Numbered from the stretch's first letter, positions 7,366 through 16,963 are shown. The stretch: DNA of 49,464 bases from JAGVWJ01 sp964588555 (GCA_964588555.1 CAZPPT010000009.1:1-49464), one strand, 5' to 3'. The notes: generated by a model not told the origin, from the sequence alone. Program-made: numbers and translations.

Positions 7366-7794
7366 ATGAGTAACGGTGAATTTGCAGGCAGGAATCTTAA
7401 GCGGAAACGCAACAAGCAGCGATGGCTTGGGAAGCGATGGAAGAGAAAGACATTGCGCCTTAAGGAAAAATTCGACCCACTTGAGGGCGGTCCGCAGGCA
7501 CGTGCAATTGTACTTGAAAAAATAATCCTTGAACAAAAGCAGCCCCACTCAGGCCTTATTAAGTGCGTAAAGGTACAGCTGATTAAGAACGGCAAGGTCG
7601 TGAGCGCACATGCCGTACGTGACAAGGCAATCACATTCATTGATGAGCACGATGAAGTCACCATCGCAGGCCTTGGCGGCTCACAACGAGGCCAGATGGG
7701 TTCGATCCCAGGGGTCAGATATAAGGTAGTTGCAGTAAACAATACTGACCTTCAGATGCTCCGAAAAGGAAAGAAGGAAAAGGCTAAGAGATAG
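7366..7794 (+). CDS. rps12: Small ribosomal subunit protein S12 (uS12)
   Basis: A 142-residue archaeal/eukaryotic-type uS12 (S23e relative), which shapes the decoding centre. The family core is clear: IKCVKVQLIKNGK near residues 67-79, then FIDEHDEVTIAGLGG and IPGVRYKVVAVN. The basic N-terminus (about 1-40) is typical of the archaeal branch. The usual QPNSA motif reads QPHSG here, and the loop after AGLGG reads SQRGQMGS, both mild departures near the decoding centre. The ATG start has AGGTGA 7 bases upstream. It is followed after 5 bases by rps7, the conserved str-operon order. Confidence 0.93.
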   Translation: MSNGEFAGRNLKRKRNKQRWLGKRWKRKTLRLKEKFDPLEGGPQARAIVLEKIILEQKQPHSGLIKCVKVQLIKNGKVVSAHAVRDKAITFIDEHDEVTIAGLGGSQRGQMGSIPGVRYKVVAVNNTDLQMLRKGKKEKAKR

Positions 7795-7799
7795 ATATT

Positions 7800-8405
7800 A
7801 TGGATAAACTCTTTGGAAAATATGATTTTGAAAACCTCCAGATCAGGGACAAGAGCCTTGCTCAGGTCGTTTCTTTCAATGCGGCACTTGTGCCGCACAG
7901 CTTTGGCAGGCATGCAAAAAAGCCCCTTGGCAAAATGCAAGTCAACCTTGTAGAACGGCTTGTCAATAAGCTCATGCGCGGCGGTACTGGTGAAAAAACA
8001 TCCGGTAAGGTGATCCGTACGCACGGGGGGATGCAAGGAAAGAAGCTAAAGGCGCTTAAAATTGTCGAGGATTCATTTGATATTGTTGCACGGGAAACAA
8101 AGGAAAACCCGATCCAGGTATTCATCAGGGCATTGGAACACTCAGCACCGCGGGAAGATACGACCCGCGTACAATATGGTGGTGTAAGCTACCAAATTGC
8201 AGTGGACATATCAGCCACCAGAAGGCTTGACATGGCATTGCGCAACATAACCCTTGCGGCAATCATGGGAAGTTTCAACAAGGGTAAAGGGCTTACGCAG
8301 AGCCTTGCACATGAGATCATATCAACAGGCAAGGGCGATCTACAAACAAGTTACGCAATGAAGAAGCGTGACGAGACAGAACGTATGGCACGCAGTGCGA
8401 GGTAA
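7800..8405 (+). CDS. rps7: Small ribosomal subunit protein S7 (uS7)
   Basis: A 201-residue archaeal-type uS7, which organises the 3' major domain of 16S rRNA in the head of the small subunit. The N-terminal NLVERLVNKLMRGGTGEKTSG region, the central NPIQVFIRALEHSAPREDTT block and the TQSLAHEIISTGKGDLQTSYAMKKRDE C-terminal region are each family-typical (cited here in part). It directly follows rps12. In most archaea EF-2, EF-1 alpha and S10 genes follow nearby; here a hairpin terminator and two HEAT-like genes come first. Confidence 0.93.
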   Translation: MDKLFGKYDFENLQIRDKSLAQVVSFNAALVPHSFGRHAKKPLGKMQVNLVERLVNKLMRGGTGEKTSGKVIRTHGGMQGKKLKALKIVEDSFDIVARETKENPIQVFIRALEHSAPREDTTRVQYGGVSYQIAVDISATRRLDMALRNITLAAIMGSFNKGKGLTQSLAHEIISTGKGDLQTSYAMKKRDETERMARSAR

Positions 8406-8418
8406 ACTTCTTATTGGC

Positions 8419-8446
8419 TTGGCAGCACTACCTGCCAAAATTTTAT
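8419..8446 (+). terminator. Hairpin terminator after rps7
   Basis: TTGGCAG (8419-8425) pairs perfectly with CTGCCAA (8432-8438) around a 6-base loop and is followed by AATTTTATT. It lies 14 bases after the rps7 stop and before the TATA box of the next gene, so it probably ends the rps12-rps7 transcript. Confidence 0.6.
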
Positions 8447-8504
8447 TAATTCTTAATGGATACTAGGTCTATTTATAAATATATGTGTTCATAATTATAA
8501 TTGT

Positions 8505-9032
8505 GTGTTTATTAAAAACACGCAGGGGAGATACCACGTGAAAGCAGATTCAAAGGAGATCGTGAGCCTTATTAATGACCTTTTAGGTACTCATGAGGTC
8601 CCAAGGGAAATGAAATTAAGCATATCTAGTTTAAATGATGGGGACGTATTGCAAGCGCTTGAAATAATAGGTGGTATGCAAACTAAACGTGAAAAAAATG
8701 AACGAATAAGGCGGGCGGTTGCTGCAGCAAAAAGATTAGGCCGACTTGCGGCACTTGATATCGACATTGGAAGGAAAGCAGTTGACGCGCTTAAGCTTGC
8801 CGCAGGCGACACGAAAAAACCGGGCGGGCACGTGCTTGCTGACGAGGAATACGCCGTACGAAATGCGGCAGACCTGGCACTTTCAAGCTATTATGCGTAT
8901 CTGTCACGATCACGGATACTCACGGGGATGCAGATAGGCAGTTTGAAGAAAAGGATCGACCCGAACCGATCTAGGTCATTTCCAACCATCTTGCTTTGCC
9001 CTAAGCAAAACAGAGTTTTGCGCACGCAATAA
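8505..9032 (+). CDS. Small helical (HEAT-like) protein, unrecognised
   Basis: A 175-residue, Ala-, Lys- and Arg-rich, predicted all-helical soluble protein with no signal peptide. The central part (RIRRAVAAAKRLGRLAALDIDIG and AVRNAADLALSSYYAYL, quoted in part) resembles the helix pairs of the large HEAT protein encoded next to it, so the two may act together. Two starts are possible: GTG 8505, about 30 bases after a TATA box (ATTTATAAAT, 8471-8480) and so nearly leaderless; or GTG 8538, which has AGGGGAG at about 8524-8530. Residues upstream of the second start are not obviously helical, so neither can be ruled out. Confidence 0.6.
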   Translation: MFIKNTQGRYHVKADSKEIVSLINDLLGTHEVPREMKLSISSLNDGDVLQALEIIGGMQTKREKNERIRRAVAAAKRLGRLAALDIDIGRKAVDALKLAAGDTKKPGGHVLADEEYAVRNAADLALSSYYAYLSRSRILTGMQIGSLKKRIDPNRSRSFPTILLCPKQNRVLRTQ

Positions 9033-9034
9033 GC

Positions 9035-9044
9035 ATATTTAAAA
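9035..9044 (+). promoter_or_regulatory. TATA box giving a near-leaderless HEAT-protein transcript
   Basis: ATATTTAAAA is centred about 29 bases before the ATG at 9069, so transcription would start 0-4 bases before the start codon. This agrees with the absence of a ribosome site. Confidence 0.45.
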
Positions 9045-9068
9045 TAGTGTGCTATAAAATAGCATTAT

Positions 9069-12000
9069 ATGAGACTATTTCGATTTTTTGTTTCAGCTGC
9101 GACAGCAGGAACGGTATTTTTAGGATCTCCTTGTTTTAAAGAAAAACAGACTCCGGCACTTGAAATGCGGAGCATCCATGCACAAGACAGGACGGCCGAA
9201 TTAATCGAAAAACTTGGCGGAACTAACAAGAAGGAACGGCGAAGTGCGCTTTCTGAGCTTGAGGACTATTTACGTAATGGCGGATCACTTACGACGCACC
9301 TAGCTAAATTGCATGGGCTCCTCGAGCATACCAATAACACGGTCAAGAAAGCCGGGGCAAAACTGCTTGCCGCCCACTATATAGGACAGGGTGAGTGGAG
9401 CAAGGTATATGAACTTGGAACTCATAAGGACAAATATATACGTGGCGCGGTGGAAGAGGCGCGCGATGAGAATATAAAGGCAGGAAGAATTGTAAACCTC
9501 AGCCAGTTATTACGTCAGATAGAAAGGGAATTGACGAACCGAGACGTATCAAAGCGGTTGCATGCAACATACCGCCTGTATGAAATTGTAGCAAAAAAGG
9601 TAGACCCTTCCCCAATAATGCGCACCATAAACGAACGGCTCATTGACCCGCATGAAGACACGCAAGTCAAAGAACTTCTTATAGCCGTCATCAGGAATGC
9701 GGCAAAAAACGGCTCGCGTGTGGATGTCGCCGCGCAGGCAATACGAACTGCATTATACAGCCCTGAAGAGCACGTACGGCTAAACGCCGCAGAGATATGC
9801 ATGCACTCCCAAATGAATGGGCGTGGCATCAACGATATCGATGAGGATCTTGAAAAGAGAAATGATGATAGAAGTGACCAAATACGATTTATTGCAGCCC
9901 GGACACGTGCACTGGCAGCGATCCAACGAAATGACCTTGGTTCGCTTGATATGCTTCTCACTGGTAAACAGGCAGTTAAGTGGGGGGCTGCGGCTGCTGC
10001 CATTGGATCAGAAGACCAAAGTGTCCGTAACCGAAGCATTGGAATAGTCATGGAAATGACTGCATCGGAATTTGAGGATCCGCTACTAAGGTACGAACTA
10101 TTAAGGGCGATGATTGTGATCGCAAAAAAATACGACATAAGCCTGGCAATACCTGCACTTGAGGGGCTCCTTGCCAATGGCGATGATACCGTAAGGCGGC
10201 TTGCAGGAAAAGCATTGGTGCAAGGTGCACAAAAAAAGTCCACTGCGCTTCTTTCAGTCAATGCACTGGCAACGGGGCTTGATGCGCCTGAAGAGGAGTA
10301 TCGAGTAGAGGCGCTTGAAAACCTACGGTCTGTTTCACGTGCAAAGTGCGCACTTGACCATGCCATCCCAAAGGCTGTTGCTGCACTGTCTGACCAAAGC
10401 GAATACGTTGCCAAAGAAGCAGCCAAAACGCTTATTAGTGCGGCACAAGAGCCAACGGATAGGAGCCGGATACTCGAGGCAATGGCTGAAAAAATAGAAA
10501 CTGAGGCTGACGATGCGGATGCGGCACTCGGAGTGCTCCAAGCAATCGCAAACAACCGACATGATCTTTCAGACAAGGCAAAAGAGACGCTTGGAAAAAC
10601 GATTGCAAGGGGAAACGGGGCTCAACAACGTAGCGCGCTTGTAACATTCGTATTTCTTGCAAAGAATAATCATGATATTTCTGTCGCGTATGGTCAAATA
10701 GGGGAGGTACTGGTCGCCGGTGAACCAATGGCAAGGTCATATGCAAGTGAGATAAGTGGGCACATTATGCGTAACGGAAAAGTTCCGCTTCGAGGAATCG
10801 CACCCTTCATGATACGCCGGGCAATCGAAGACGGCAAGAGAATTGCGCATGAGATACGGAGGATACGGACCGAGCTGCGAAAAAGGGAAGGTACCGCAAC
10901 TGCAGACCCGGTTGTTGTTGATTCGCTTATACCGCTTATCGCCATCAGCGAAACGTCGGATGCAACTGAAAACGCACTCGCAACACTGGCAAGCATGAAT
11001 GCGCCTGCACGGGCTTCGATTGAACAGGGGCTTGGAGTGATTGCAGTTTGTCTTAATGCGGACGATAAAAAGGCAGAATATGCACGCGCCCTCATCATTG
11101 GGGCGATGAGGCGTGGCAACCTGGTAAAGGCAGGGGAAGTGCTGCTTAGGACATGGGATCATGAAAAACCAGTTTACAAGCGTAACGTGCTTAGGCTTGC
11201 AGAAGAGGCGCTTCGAAAAGGGGTAGATGTTTCTACATTTGCGGAAACTGCCGCCCACGCGGCGCGTGATGAAAACGAGGAAGTGAGCAGTGCCGCAGCC
11301 ACGCTTCTTGGAAAAATGATTGAAGATGGCATGGGTATACAAAATGCAATTGGGCCCCTTGTGGCAGCACTTGAAGATGAGCGAAGTGCAATAAGGACAA
11401 GGGCATCTGCCTTGTTAGTAAGCGCAGCCCGCATCGGGCTTGATTTTGGCCAACAAAAGGCACGCATACTGGGGGCACGGCTCGACCGTGACGGAACGGT
11501 TCGAAGAAATGTTGCGAACATCATTGGGGAACTGCAACAAAACGGCGTTGACATGTCGGCTACAACAGAGGAAGAAATGCGGGCATATCAGGCACATATC
11601 CAAAACGGCCGTGACCAGCTAAAGAGTGAAAACCTTGAGGAACGAAGGGACGGTGCACAGATCATCCGTGAAGCAGTGGAGGCGGGCGTGGATATCGGCG
11701 ACATTGCCGAAGAATACTTGGAAAAATATGAGTGGTTTGAAAACGTGGAAGACGGGTTAAGCTATAATGCCTGGTTCTATTCCGATTCACTGCCAAACTA
11801 TCGCAAAAGCCCGTTTTATGACCCAAAAACAAGGGAAGACCTTGAATATGCACTTGCATACCATGCGATTAACAAGGGGAATACAAATGCGGTAGAGACG
11901 TTGCTTGGACGAGGGGGTCATGGTGAGGATTGGTTTAAAGTTGCAGAAGAATACCGCCGTTGTATGGGCATTGCAGTGCCGCGCGCAGCAAATGGGGCAC

Positions 12001-12659
12001 TAAAGGCATTGAAAACAGCGGTTACACGCGGAAAGGATGTTAAAGAAGCATACATAATGGGAATACTCATGGCAATTGCGCGGGGCAACGAAGCCCCCCG
12101 CAACTGCTCGAATGGCCACGCGAAGATATTGGAAAACGCAAGAATCGCAAGGGAATTGCAGAGGGAAATAAACGAACGCATAGAAAAAAGAAGCGCGCGG
12201 GAATTGGCTACCCTCCGAAAACAACTTGGAAGTACAAGTAAGCAAACAAGAAAGGATGCACATACAAAATTCAGGGAATTGATACAGCTAACTGAAGGCA
12301 ACACGACGTATGTAAGGCTGCGCGTGATCTACGGCACGCTTGGTTCGATGGTATCTGAAGGAACAGATGATGAAAAGATGCTGGCCGCGCAGCTGATAAC
12401 TGAGGTAATTGCCGGCAACGGAAAACTGGGGGAAGCTGCGCTCTTTATATTGCCAAAGCATTTCAAAAGAGCGCTTGAAAGTAGTACTGGGGAAGTAAGA
12501 AGAATGGTAATGATTGCAGCAAGAGTGTACATAAACTCGGAATCAGACGGTATCGATTTTGACCGGCGTATAGTACGGGGCGAATTTCCCGAAGGGGACC
12601 GCGAAGGTGCCTTGGGCCGGGTACGCGCATTTGATGAATTCGCCTCCTCTATCAGGTAG
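9069..12659 (+). CDS. Large exported HEAT-repeat protein
   Basis: A 1196-residue protein made almost wholly of paired helices. Many repeat units show the HEAT pattern (Val/Leu...Arg...Ala...Ala...Leu with a charged turn), for example VRLNAAEICMHSQMNG, VRRLAGKALVQGAQ, VAKEAAKTLISAAQ, VSSAAATLLGKMIEDG and VRRNVANIIGELQQNG. The first 35 residues (basic MRLFRF, then a hydrophobic run ending near GSPC) look like a signal peptide, and CysFLKE-like Cys18-20 might be a lipid site, so it may be exposed on the cell surface; this is inference. HEAT solenoids bind other proteins and carry no catalytic residues. TATA at 9035-9044 places the transcript start at the ATG. It sits between rps7 and the EF-2 gene. 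Confidence 0.75.
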   Translation: MRLFRFFVSAATAGTVFLGSPCFKEKQTPALEMRSIHAQDRTAELIEKLGGTNKKERRSALSELEDYLRNGGSLTTHLAKLHGLLEHTNNTVKKAGAKLLAAHYIGQGEWSKVYELGTHKDKYIRGAVEEARDENIKAGRIVNLSQLLRQIERELTNRDVSKRLHATYRLYEIVAKKVDPSPIMRTINERLIDPHEDTQVKELLIAVIRNAAKNGSRVDVAAQAIRTALYSPEEHVRLNAAEICMHSQMNGRGINDIDEDLEKRNDDRSDQIRFIAARTRALAAIQRNDLGSLDMLLTGKQAVKWGAAAAAIGSEDQSVRNRSIGIVMEMTASEFEDPLLRYELLRAMIVIAKKYDISLAIPALEGLLANGDDTVRRLAGKALVQGAQKKSTALLSVNALATGLDAPEEEYRVEALENLRSVSRAKCALDHAIPKAVAALSDQSEYVAKEAAKTLISAAQEPTDRSRILEAMAEKIETEADDADAALGVLQAIANNRHDLSDKAKETLGKTIARGNGAQQRSALVTFVFLAKNNHDISVAYGQIGEVLVAGEPMARSYASEISGHIMRNGKVPLRGIAPFMIRRAIEDGKRIAHEIRRIRTELRKREGTATADPVVVDSLIPLIAISETSDATENALATLASMNAPARASIEQGLGVIAVCLNADDKKAEYARALIIGAMRRGNLVKAGEVLLRTWDHEKPVYKRNVLRLAEEALRKGVDVSTFAETAAHAARDENEEVSSAAATLLGKMIEDGMGIQNAIGPLVAALEDERSAIRTRASALLVSAARIGLDFGQQKARILGARLDRDGTVRRNVANIIGELQQNGVDMSATTEEEMRAYQAHIQNGRDQLKSENLEERRDGAQIIREAVEAGVDIGDIAEEYLEKYEWFENVEDGLSYNAWFYSDSLPNYRKSPFYDPKTREDLEYALAYHAINKGNTNAVETLLGRGGHGEDWFKVAEEYRRCMGIAVPRAANGALKALKTAVTRGKDVKEAYIMGILMAIARGNEAPRNCSNGHAKILENARIARELQREINERIEKRSARELATLRKQLGSTSKQTRKDAHTKFRELIQLTEGNTTYVRLRVIYGTLGSMVSEGTDDEKMLAAQLITEVIAGNGKLGEAALFILPKHFKRALESSTGEVRRMVMIAARVYINSESDGIDFDRRIVRGEFPEGDREGALGRVRAFDEFASSIR

Positions 12660-12750
12660 CTGCCCTTTCTCTTTATATTCTTTTCTTCTATAAGATTATA
12701 CACCTAATTTTCGTTAGGAACTACTGTTTACTAAGAGATGGTGATGTTAT

Positions 12751-14943
12751 ATGGTTAGAAAGGAATTTGTCGTTGAAGAAGTGCAGAAATTGATGGATAC
12801 CGTTGACAATATCAGAAACGTCGCAATCATTGCGCACGTCGACCACGGTAAGACAACGCTTACCGATTCGCTTGTCGCACGTGCAGGGCTCATCAGCAAG
12901 GAACTCGCCGGGGCACAACGTGTCATGGACTTTGACGTGCAGGAGCAACAACGTGGGATTACCATCAAATCTGCAAACATATCCCTCGGCTTCAACTTTC
13001 AGGGAAAGGATTACCTTATTAACCTCATCGACACACCGGGCCACGTAGACTTTGGGTTTCACGTCGTACGTGCAATGCGGGCAGTTGACGGCGTGTGCCT
13101 TGTTGTGGACAGCGTCGAAGGGGTCATGCCGCAGACAGAAACGAACCTCAGGCAGGCACTCAAGGAACGTGCACGGCCAATTCTCTTCATCAACAAAATC
13201 GACCGCCTCATCAACGAGTTAAAGCTTGATGCAAAGCAGATGCAGGATAGGTTTATCAAGATCATAAACCAGGTAAACAAGATCATTGAGGCAAATGCGC
13301 CTGCTGACAAGAAGGACGCATGGATGATCGGCGTCAACAAGGGAAATGTCGCATTCGGAACGGCGTACAACAAATGGGCATTGTCCATCAACTCAATGAA
13401 AAAGTTCAACATCACATTTAAGGACATTTATGACAAGTGCATTGCAGGCGAACATGCATATCTTGTGGAACGAAGCCCGCTTGACGACGTACTTCTTGAA
13501 ATGATCATCCTTAACCTGCCAAGCCCAAAGATGGCACAACCGTACCGGATTCCGGTGCTGTGGAAAAACGGCGATTTAAACACGGATGAAGGAAAGGCGA
13601 TGGTTGCATGCGACCCGAAAAGCAAGGTGGTCGGCGTTGTGTTTGGAATTGTCTATGACGAGCACGCGGGCGAAGTGGCAGTTGTGCGGCTATTTTCAGG
13701 GTCGGTTGAAAAAAGCACGCAGCTCTATGTTGCATCAAAGAAAACAACAGGCAAGGTGCAACAGGTCGGCATATTTATGGGCCCTGACCGCGTTCAGGCA
13801 GAACGGTTCATTGCAGGAAACATTGGTGCAGTTGTTGGCCTTAAGGATGTATATGTAGGTGAAACGCTTTCAAGCGAACCTATTGAGCCATTCGAACAGA
13901 TCAAGCATTACAGCGAGCCAGTCATTACAAAGAGCATCGAGGCAAAGGACCAGAAGGACCTTCCAAAATTAATTGATGCGTTAAGAAGCATATCAAAGGA
14001 GGACCCGACAATCAAGGTCGAGCTCAACCAGGAAACGGGCGAACACCTCATCAGCGGAAACGGCGAGCTGCATCTTGAGATCATTGAATACAAGATACAA
14101 AACGAAAAGAAACTCAATATTATAACCTCGCCGCCGATTGTCGTATACCGTGAGACGATTGCAAACGCGGGCGGCCCGGCTGAAGGCAAGTCACCAAACA
14201 AGCACAACAAGCTTAAGTTCCTTATTGAACCGCTCCCTGAAGCGCTCCTTAAGGCGTTAAACGACGGCGAGATCGGGAATGGGAAACCTAAAAAGGACCA
14301 CTGGGAACGGCTTATTGAACTTGGCCTTGAACGCGAAGAGGTACGGAACATCTACGATGTTTACAATGGAAACCTGCTTGTCAATGGGACAAAGGGTATC
14401 CAGTACCTCAACGAAATCGAGGAACTAATGATCCAGGGATTCCATGAGGCAATGGACAAGGGGCCGCTTGCAAAGGAAAAGGTGATCGGGATAAAGATAA
14501 CCCTTGTTGACGCGACGCTTCACGAGGACAACATACACCGCGGCCCGGCACAGATGATCCCAACGACAAGAAACCCGATTTACGCGGCAATGGTCATGGC
14601 AGGCGTGCAACTCCTTGAGCCAAAGCAGAAGGTCTTGATCAATACGCTCCAGGACTATGCGGGCGACGTCATTAACATGACGAACGGGAGGCGAGGTCAG
14701 CTTATTGACATGCAGCAGGAAGGCGAAAACGCAACGATAACGACGCTCCTTCCGGTTGCGGAAATGTTTGGCTTTAGTAACGAGCTCCGGGGGGCGACCC
14801 AGGGCCGTGCTATCTGGTACCAGGAATATGCAGGATACCACCTCATGCCAAAGGAGCTCCTTAACAAAATAGTAAGGCAAGTACGTGAAAGAAAAGGTGA
14901 AAGGCCCGAACCGCCAACCGCGCAGTTTTTCCTGGAGCAATAG
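12751..14943 (+). CDS. fusA: Translation elongation factor 2 (EF-2)
   Basis: A 730-residue archaeal EF-2, the GTPase that moves tRNAs and mRNA through the ribosome. The G1 loop AHVDHGKT is at residues 28-35, QQRGITIK (switch I) near 70, DTPGHVDF (G3) near 95 and NKID (G4) near 150. Domains II-V follow. His596 lies in DNIHRGPAQ, the place of the diphthamide His (His600 in Pyrococcus, His699 in yeast), so the protein should be a substrate for diphthamide synthesis. The start at 12751 has GGTGAT 6-8 bases upstream. It is separated from rps7 by 4.3 kb of HEAT genes, so it probably has its own promoter (A/T-rich element near 12690-12705). The MATE gene follows 26 bases later. Confidence 0.95.
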   Translation: MVRKEFVVEEVQKLMDTVDNIRNVAIIAHVDHGKTTLTDSLVARAGLISKELAGAQRVMDFDVQEQQRGITIKSANISLGFNFQGKDYLINLIDTPGHVDFGFHVVRAMRAVDGVCLVVDSVEGVMPQTETNLRQALKERARPILFINKIDRLINELKLDAKQMQDRFIKIINQVNKIIEANAPADKKDAWMIGVNKGNVAFGTAYNKWALSINSMKKFNITFKDIYDKCIAGEHAYLVERSPLDDVLLEMIILNLPSPKMAQPYRIPVLWKNGDLNTDEGKAMVACDPKSKVVGVVFGIVYDEHAGEVAVVRLFSGSVEKSTQLYVASKKTTGKVQQVGIFMGPDRVQAERFIAGNIGAVVGLKDVYVGETLSSEPIEPFEQIKHYSEPVITKSIEAKDQKDLPKLIDALRSISKEDPTIKVELNQETGEHLISGNGELHLEIIEYKIQNEKKLNIITSPPIVVYRETIANAGGPAEGKSPNKHNKLKFLIEPLPEALLKALNDGEIGNGKPKKDHWERLIELGLEREEVRNIYDVYNGNLLVNGTKGIQYLNEIEELMIQGFHEAMDKGPLAKEKVIGIKITLVDATLHEDNIHRGPAQMIPTTRNPIYAAMVMAGVQLLEPKQKVLINTLQDYAGDVINMTNGRRGQLIDMQQEGENATITTLLPVAEMFGFSNELRGATQGRAIWYQEYAGYHLMPKELLNKIVRQVRERKGERPEPPTAQFFLEQ

Positions 14944-14969
14944 CGCCATAAGCGAAAAGTGGATAGGTA

Positions 14970-16301
14970 ATGAAACGGGACCTTACCAAGGGAACGATAG
15001 ATGGGCACATCCGTGCAATGGCATTTCCCGTTGCCGTTGGCCTTTTTTTCCAGGCCCTCTATAACCTGACGGATGCGTATTATCTTGGGCAGCTCTCAAC
15101 AGCCGCATTTGCGGGCGTATCGCTTTCGTTTCCCCTCTATTTTTTCATTATTGCAATCGGTTCAGGCCTTGGCATAGCAATCAATGCATTTTCTTCACGG
15201 GCATATGGCGAAGGGAACAAGGACCATGCACAGCTTGTTTCGACACAGGGAATTCTGCTTATTGGGACGTTTTCAATCCTAACTATGGTCGTTGGAGGCA
15301 TTTTCCTACCCGACCTTCTTATTGCAATTGGGGCACAAGACGCGATCCTGACACACGCACTTGATTATATGAATGTCATTATAGGGGGCATGATATTTTT
15401 CTTTCTTGCCCTTGGTTCAAATGGCATACTCAATGCAACGGGCGAAACCAGGATTCACGGTATCGTCCTTACGCTTGGATTTTTCCTTAACCTGATCCTT
15501 GACCCCGTACTGATGTATGGACTTTATGGGTTTCCCATGCTCGGGGTAAGCGGAGTAGCGCTTGCAACAGTAATAACTGAGGTTGTTGCCGCAGCAATTC
15601 TCATGTATTTTATTTTTAGAAGGAATCTTGTCACGTTAAAAAGGATCGTCCCCCGCTTTGGATTATGGGCACAATTGACTATACAGGGGGTGTCAAGTGC
15701 ATTGAGCCAGGCATCGGTTGCGCTTGGCTTTATGCTCATAACAAGGTTCGTAGCGGAATTTGGTGACGCGGGACTTGCGGCATTTGGCATAGGGGTACGG
15801 GTCGACCAGCTTGTAATACTTCCGGCAGTGGGAATTGCAATTGCGACTATCCCAATTGTCGGCCAGAATTTCGGGGCACAAAAATTCTCAAGGATAGGTG
15901 AAACATACAAAAAGGCGCTTACCTATGCACTCATAATTTTATGCATTGGCATGGCGGCAATTATCCTGTTTGCCGAATATATCGCCTCAATTTTCACAAC
16001 TGACCAAACCGTAATAACATTAACATCCGAATACCTGCGGATAAGCGCAATTGGGTATATAACGACCGCATGCATGATCATCTCAAACTCAGTGCTCCAA
16101 GGGCTTGGGAGGGCCCAGCATGCAGTTGCAATAATTTTACTTCGGTTCTTTATTATAATGGTCCCGGCGCTTATCCTGTTTACCTATTTTCTTAAGTTGC
16201 CGGGAATATGGATTGCGCTTCTTATAACCGGGATACTGGTCGCGATTATTGCGTACTGGCATGTACTAAGGACAATAAGAAAGCTTGAGGAAAAGAATTA
16301 A
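14970..16301 (+). CDS. MATE family efflux transporter
   Basis: A 443-residue protein of 12 predicted membrane helices in two halves, typical of the MATE (multidrug and toxic compound extrusion) family, which export organic cations in exchange for Na+ or H+. The opening IDGHIRAMAFPVAVGLFFQ and the LYNLTDAYYLG motif that follows are family hallmarks, as is LNLILDPVLMYGLYGFPMLG near residue 180 (quoted in part). The start ATG has GGATAGGT 5-10 bases upstream. Its 3' part, from codon 268 on, lies inside the tandem duplication, so a headless copy occurs at 21941-22473. The substrate cannot be told from sequence. Confidence 0.9.
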   Translation: MKRDLTKGTIDGHIRAMAFPVAVGLFFQALYNLTDAYYLGQLSTAAFAGVSLSFPLYFFIIAIGSGLGIAINAFSSRAYGEGNKDHAQLVSTQGILLIGTFSILTMVVGGIFLPDLLIAIGAQDAILTHALDYMNVIIGGMIFFFLALGSNGILNATGETRIHGIVLTLGFFLNLILDPVLMYGLYGFPMLGVSGVALATVITEVVAAAILMYFIFRRNLVTLKRIVPRFGLWAQLTIQGVSSALSQASVALGFMLITRFVAEFGDAGLAAFGIGVRVDQLVILPAVGIAIATIPIVGQNFGAQKFSRIGETYKKALTYALIILCIGMAAIILFAEYIASIFTTDQTVITLTSEYLRISAIGYITTACMIISNSVLQGLGRAQHAVAIILLRFFIIMVPALILFTYFLKLPGIWIALLITGILVAIIAYWHVLRTIRKLEEKN

Positions 16302-16303
16302 AT

Positions 16304-16321
16304 ATATGCGCATGCACATAT
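16304..16321. promoter_or_regulatory. Near-palindromic operator candidate before vapBC copy 1
   Basis: An 18-base dyad (ATATGCGCATGCACATAT) with a single mismatched pair around a central GCATGC. It lies 17 bases before the chosen antitoxin start, where VapB-type antitoxins often bind to repress their own operon. The same site occurs in unit 2 at 22476-22493. Confidence 0.45.
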
Positions 16322-16337
16322 GCATACAGGTGAGCGC

Positions 16338-16580
16338 ATGGTTAAGGTAATTAGCCTTTCAGAAGAAGCATATAACGAATTAAAAAAAATAAAGGAAGAA
16401 GGCTCATTTTCAGATGTAATACTAAGGATAATAAAGGAAAGAAAAAAGAGGGGTACAGATTACGAAGCAATTGCAAAACTAGCGGGATCATTTAAAGAAA
16501 ATAAGGAAGAATGGGAAACAATAAAAAATGAGATTTATGAACATAGGAAAAAAACACGGGTTAGGGAATGGTCGTTTTAG
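16338..16580 (+). CDS. vapB: VapB-type antitoxin, copy 1
   Basis: An 80-residue antitoxin of the DUF217/VapB type found in archaea. The N-terminus VKVISLSEEAYNELKKIK is a predicted DNA-binding strand and helix, followed by SFSDVILRIIKERKKRG; the charged C-terminal half should wrap the toxin. The frame opens at 16320, but the ATG at 16338 has AGGTGAG 5 bases upstream and is taken as the start. Its last 13 bases overlap the toxin gene in another frame, as is common in toxin-antitoxin pairs. Base composition is more A/T-rich than the neighbours, which suggests horizontal acquisition. An identical copy lies in unit 2. Confidence 0.85.
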   Translation: MVKVISLSEEAYNELKKIKEEGSFSDVILRIIKERKKRGTDYEAIAKLAGSFKENKEEWETIKNEIYEHRKKTRVREWSF

Positions 16581-16963
16581 ATACGAGTTTTATAATTGAT
16601 TATTTAAATAATCAAGAAAATGCAGTTAATTACTTTAGAAAAATTATAGAAAATGAAGAAGAGTTTGCGACAACAGTCATTACGATTTATGAGCTAGAAG
16701 TTGGGGTAAGAAAATCAAAGCATAAGGAAAAAAATAGACAAATAATTAACGTTTTTAGCAAAAAAGCAAAAGTTTTGGAGATAAATCTTATAGTAACTGA
16801 AATTGCAGCAAAAATACAAGACACACTTGCAAAAAAAGGAAAGCTAATAGATGACTTTGATATTTTTATTGCCGCAGTATGTATTGCAAATAATCAAAAA
16901 ATTCTTACAAAAAACGTAAAGGATTTCAAAAAAATAGAAGGACTTAATGTAGAAACATATTGA
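16568..16963 (+). CDS. vapC: VapC-type PIN-domain toxin ribonuclease, copy 1
   Basis: A 131-residue PIN-domain protein. The four acidic metal ligands expected are visible: Asp in VLDTSFIIDYL (residue 4), Glu in YELEVG (about 42), Asp in DDFDIFIAA (about 97) and the Asp near 115 in TKNVKDFKKI. VapC toxins cleave specific tRNAs or the sarcin-ricin loop of rRNA until bound by their antitoxin. The start overlaps vapB. The gene ends at the stop of the convergent methyltransferase gene, with no gap. A/T-rich composition matches vapB. Confidence 0.9.
   Translation: MVVLDTSFIIDYLNNQENAVNYFRKIIENEEEFATTVITIYELEVGVRKSKHKEKNRQIINVFSKKAKVLEINLIVTEIAAKIQDTLAKKGKLIDDFDIFIAAVCIANNQKILTKNVKDFKKIEGLNVETY

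Noticed and set aside
9515..10576. Long antisense frames opposite the HEAT gene
   Set aside because: Ser/Ala-rich shadows of a biased coding sequence; no start signals and no family resemblance.
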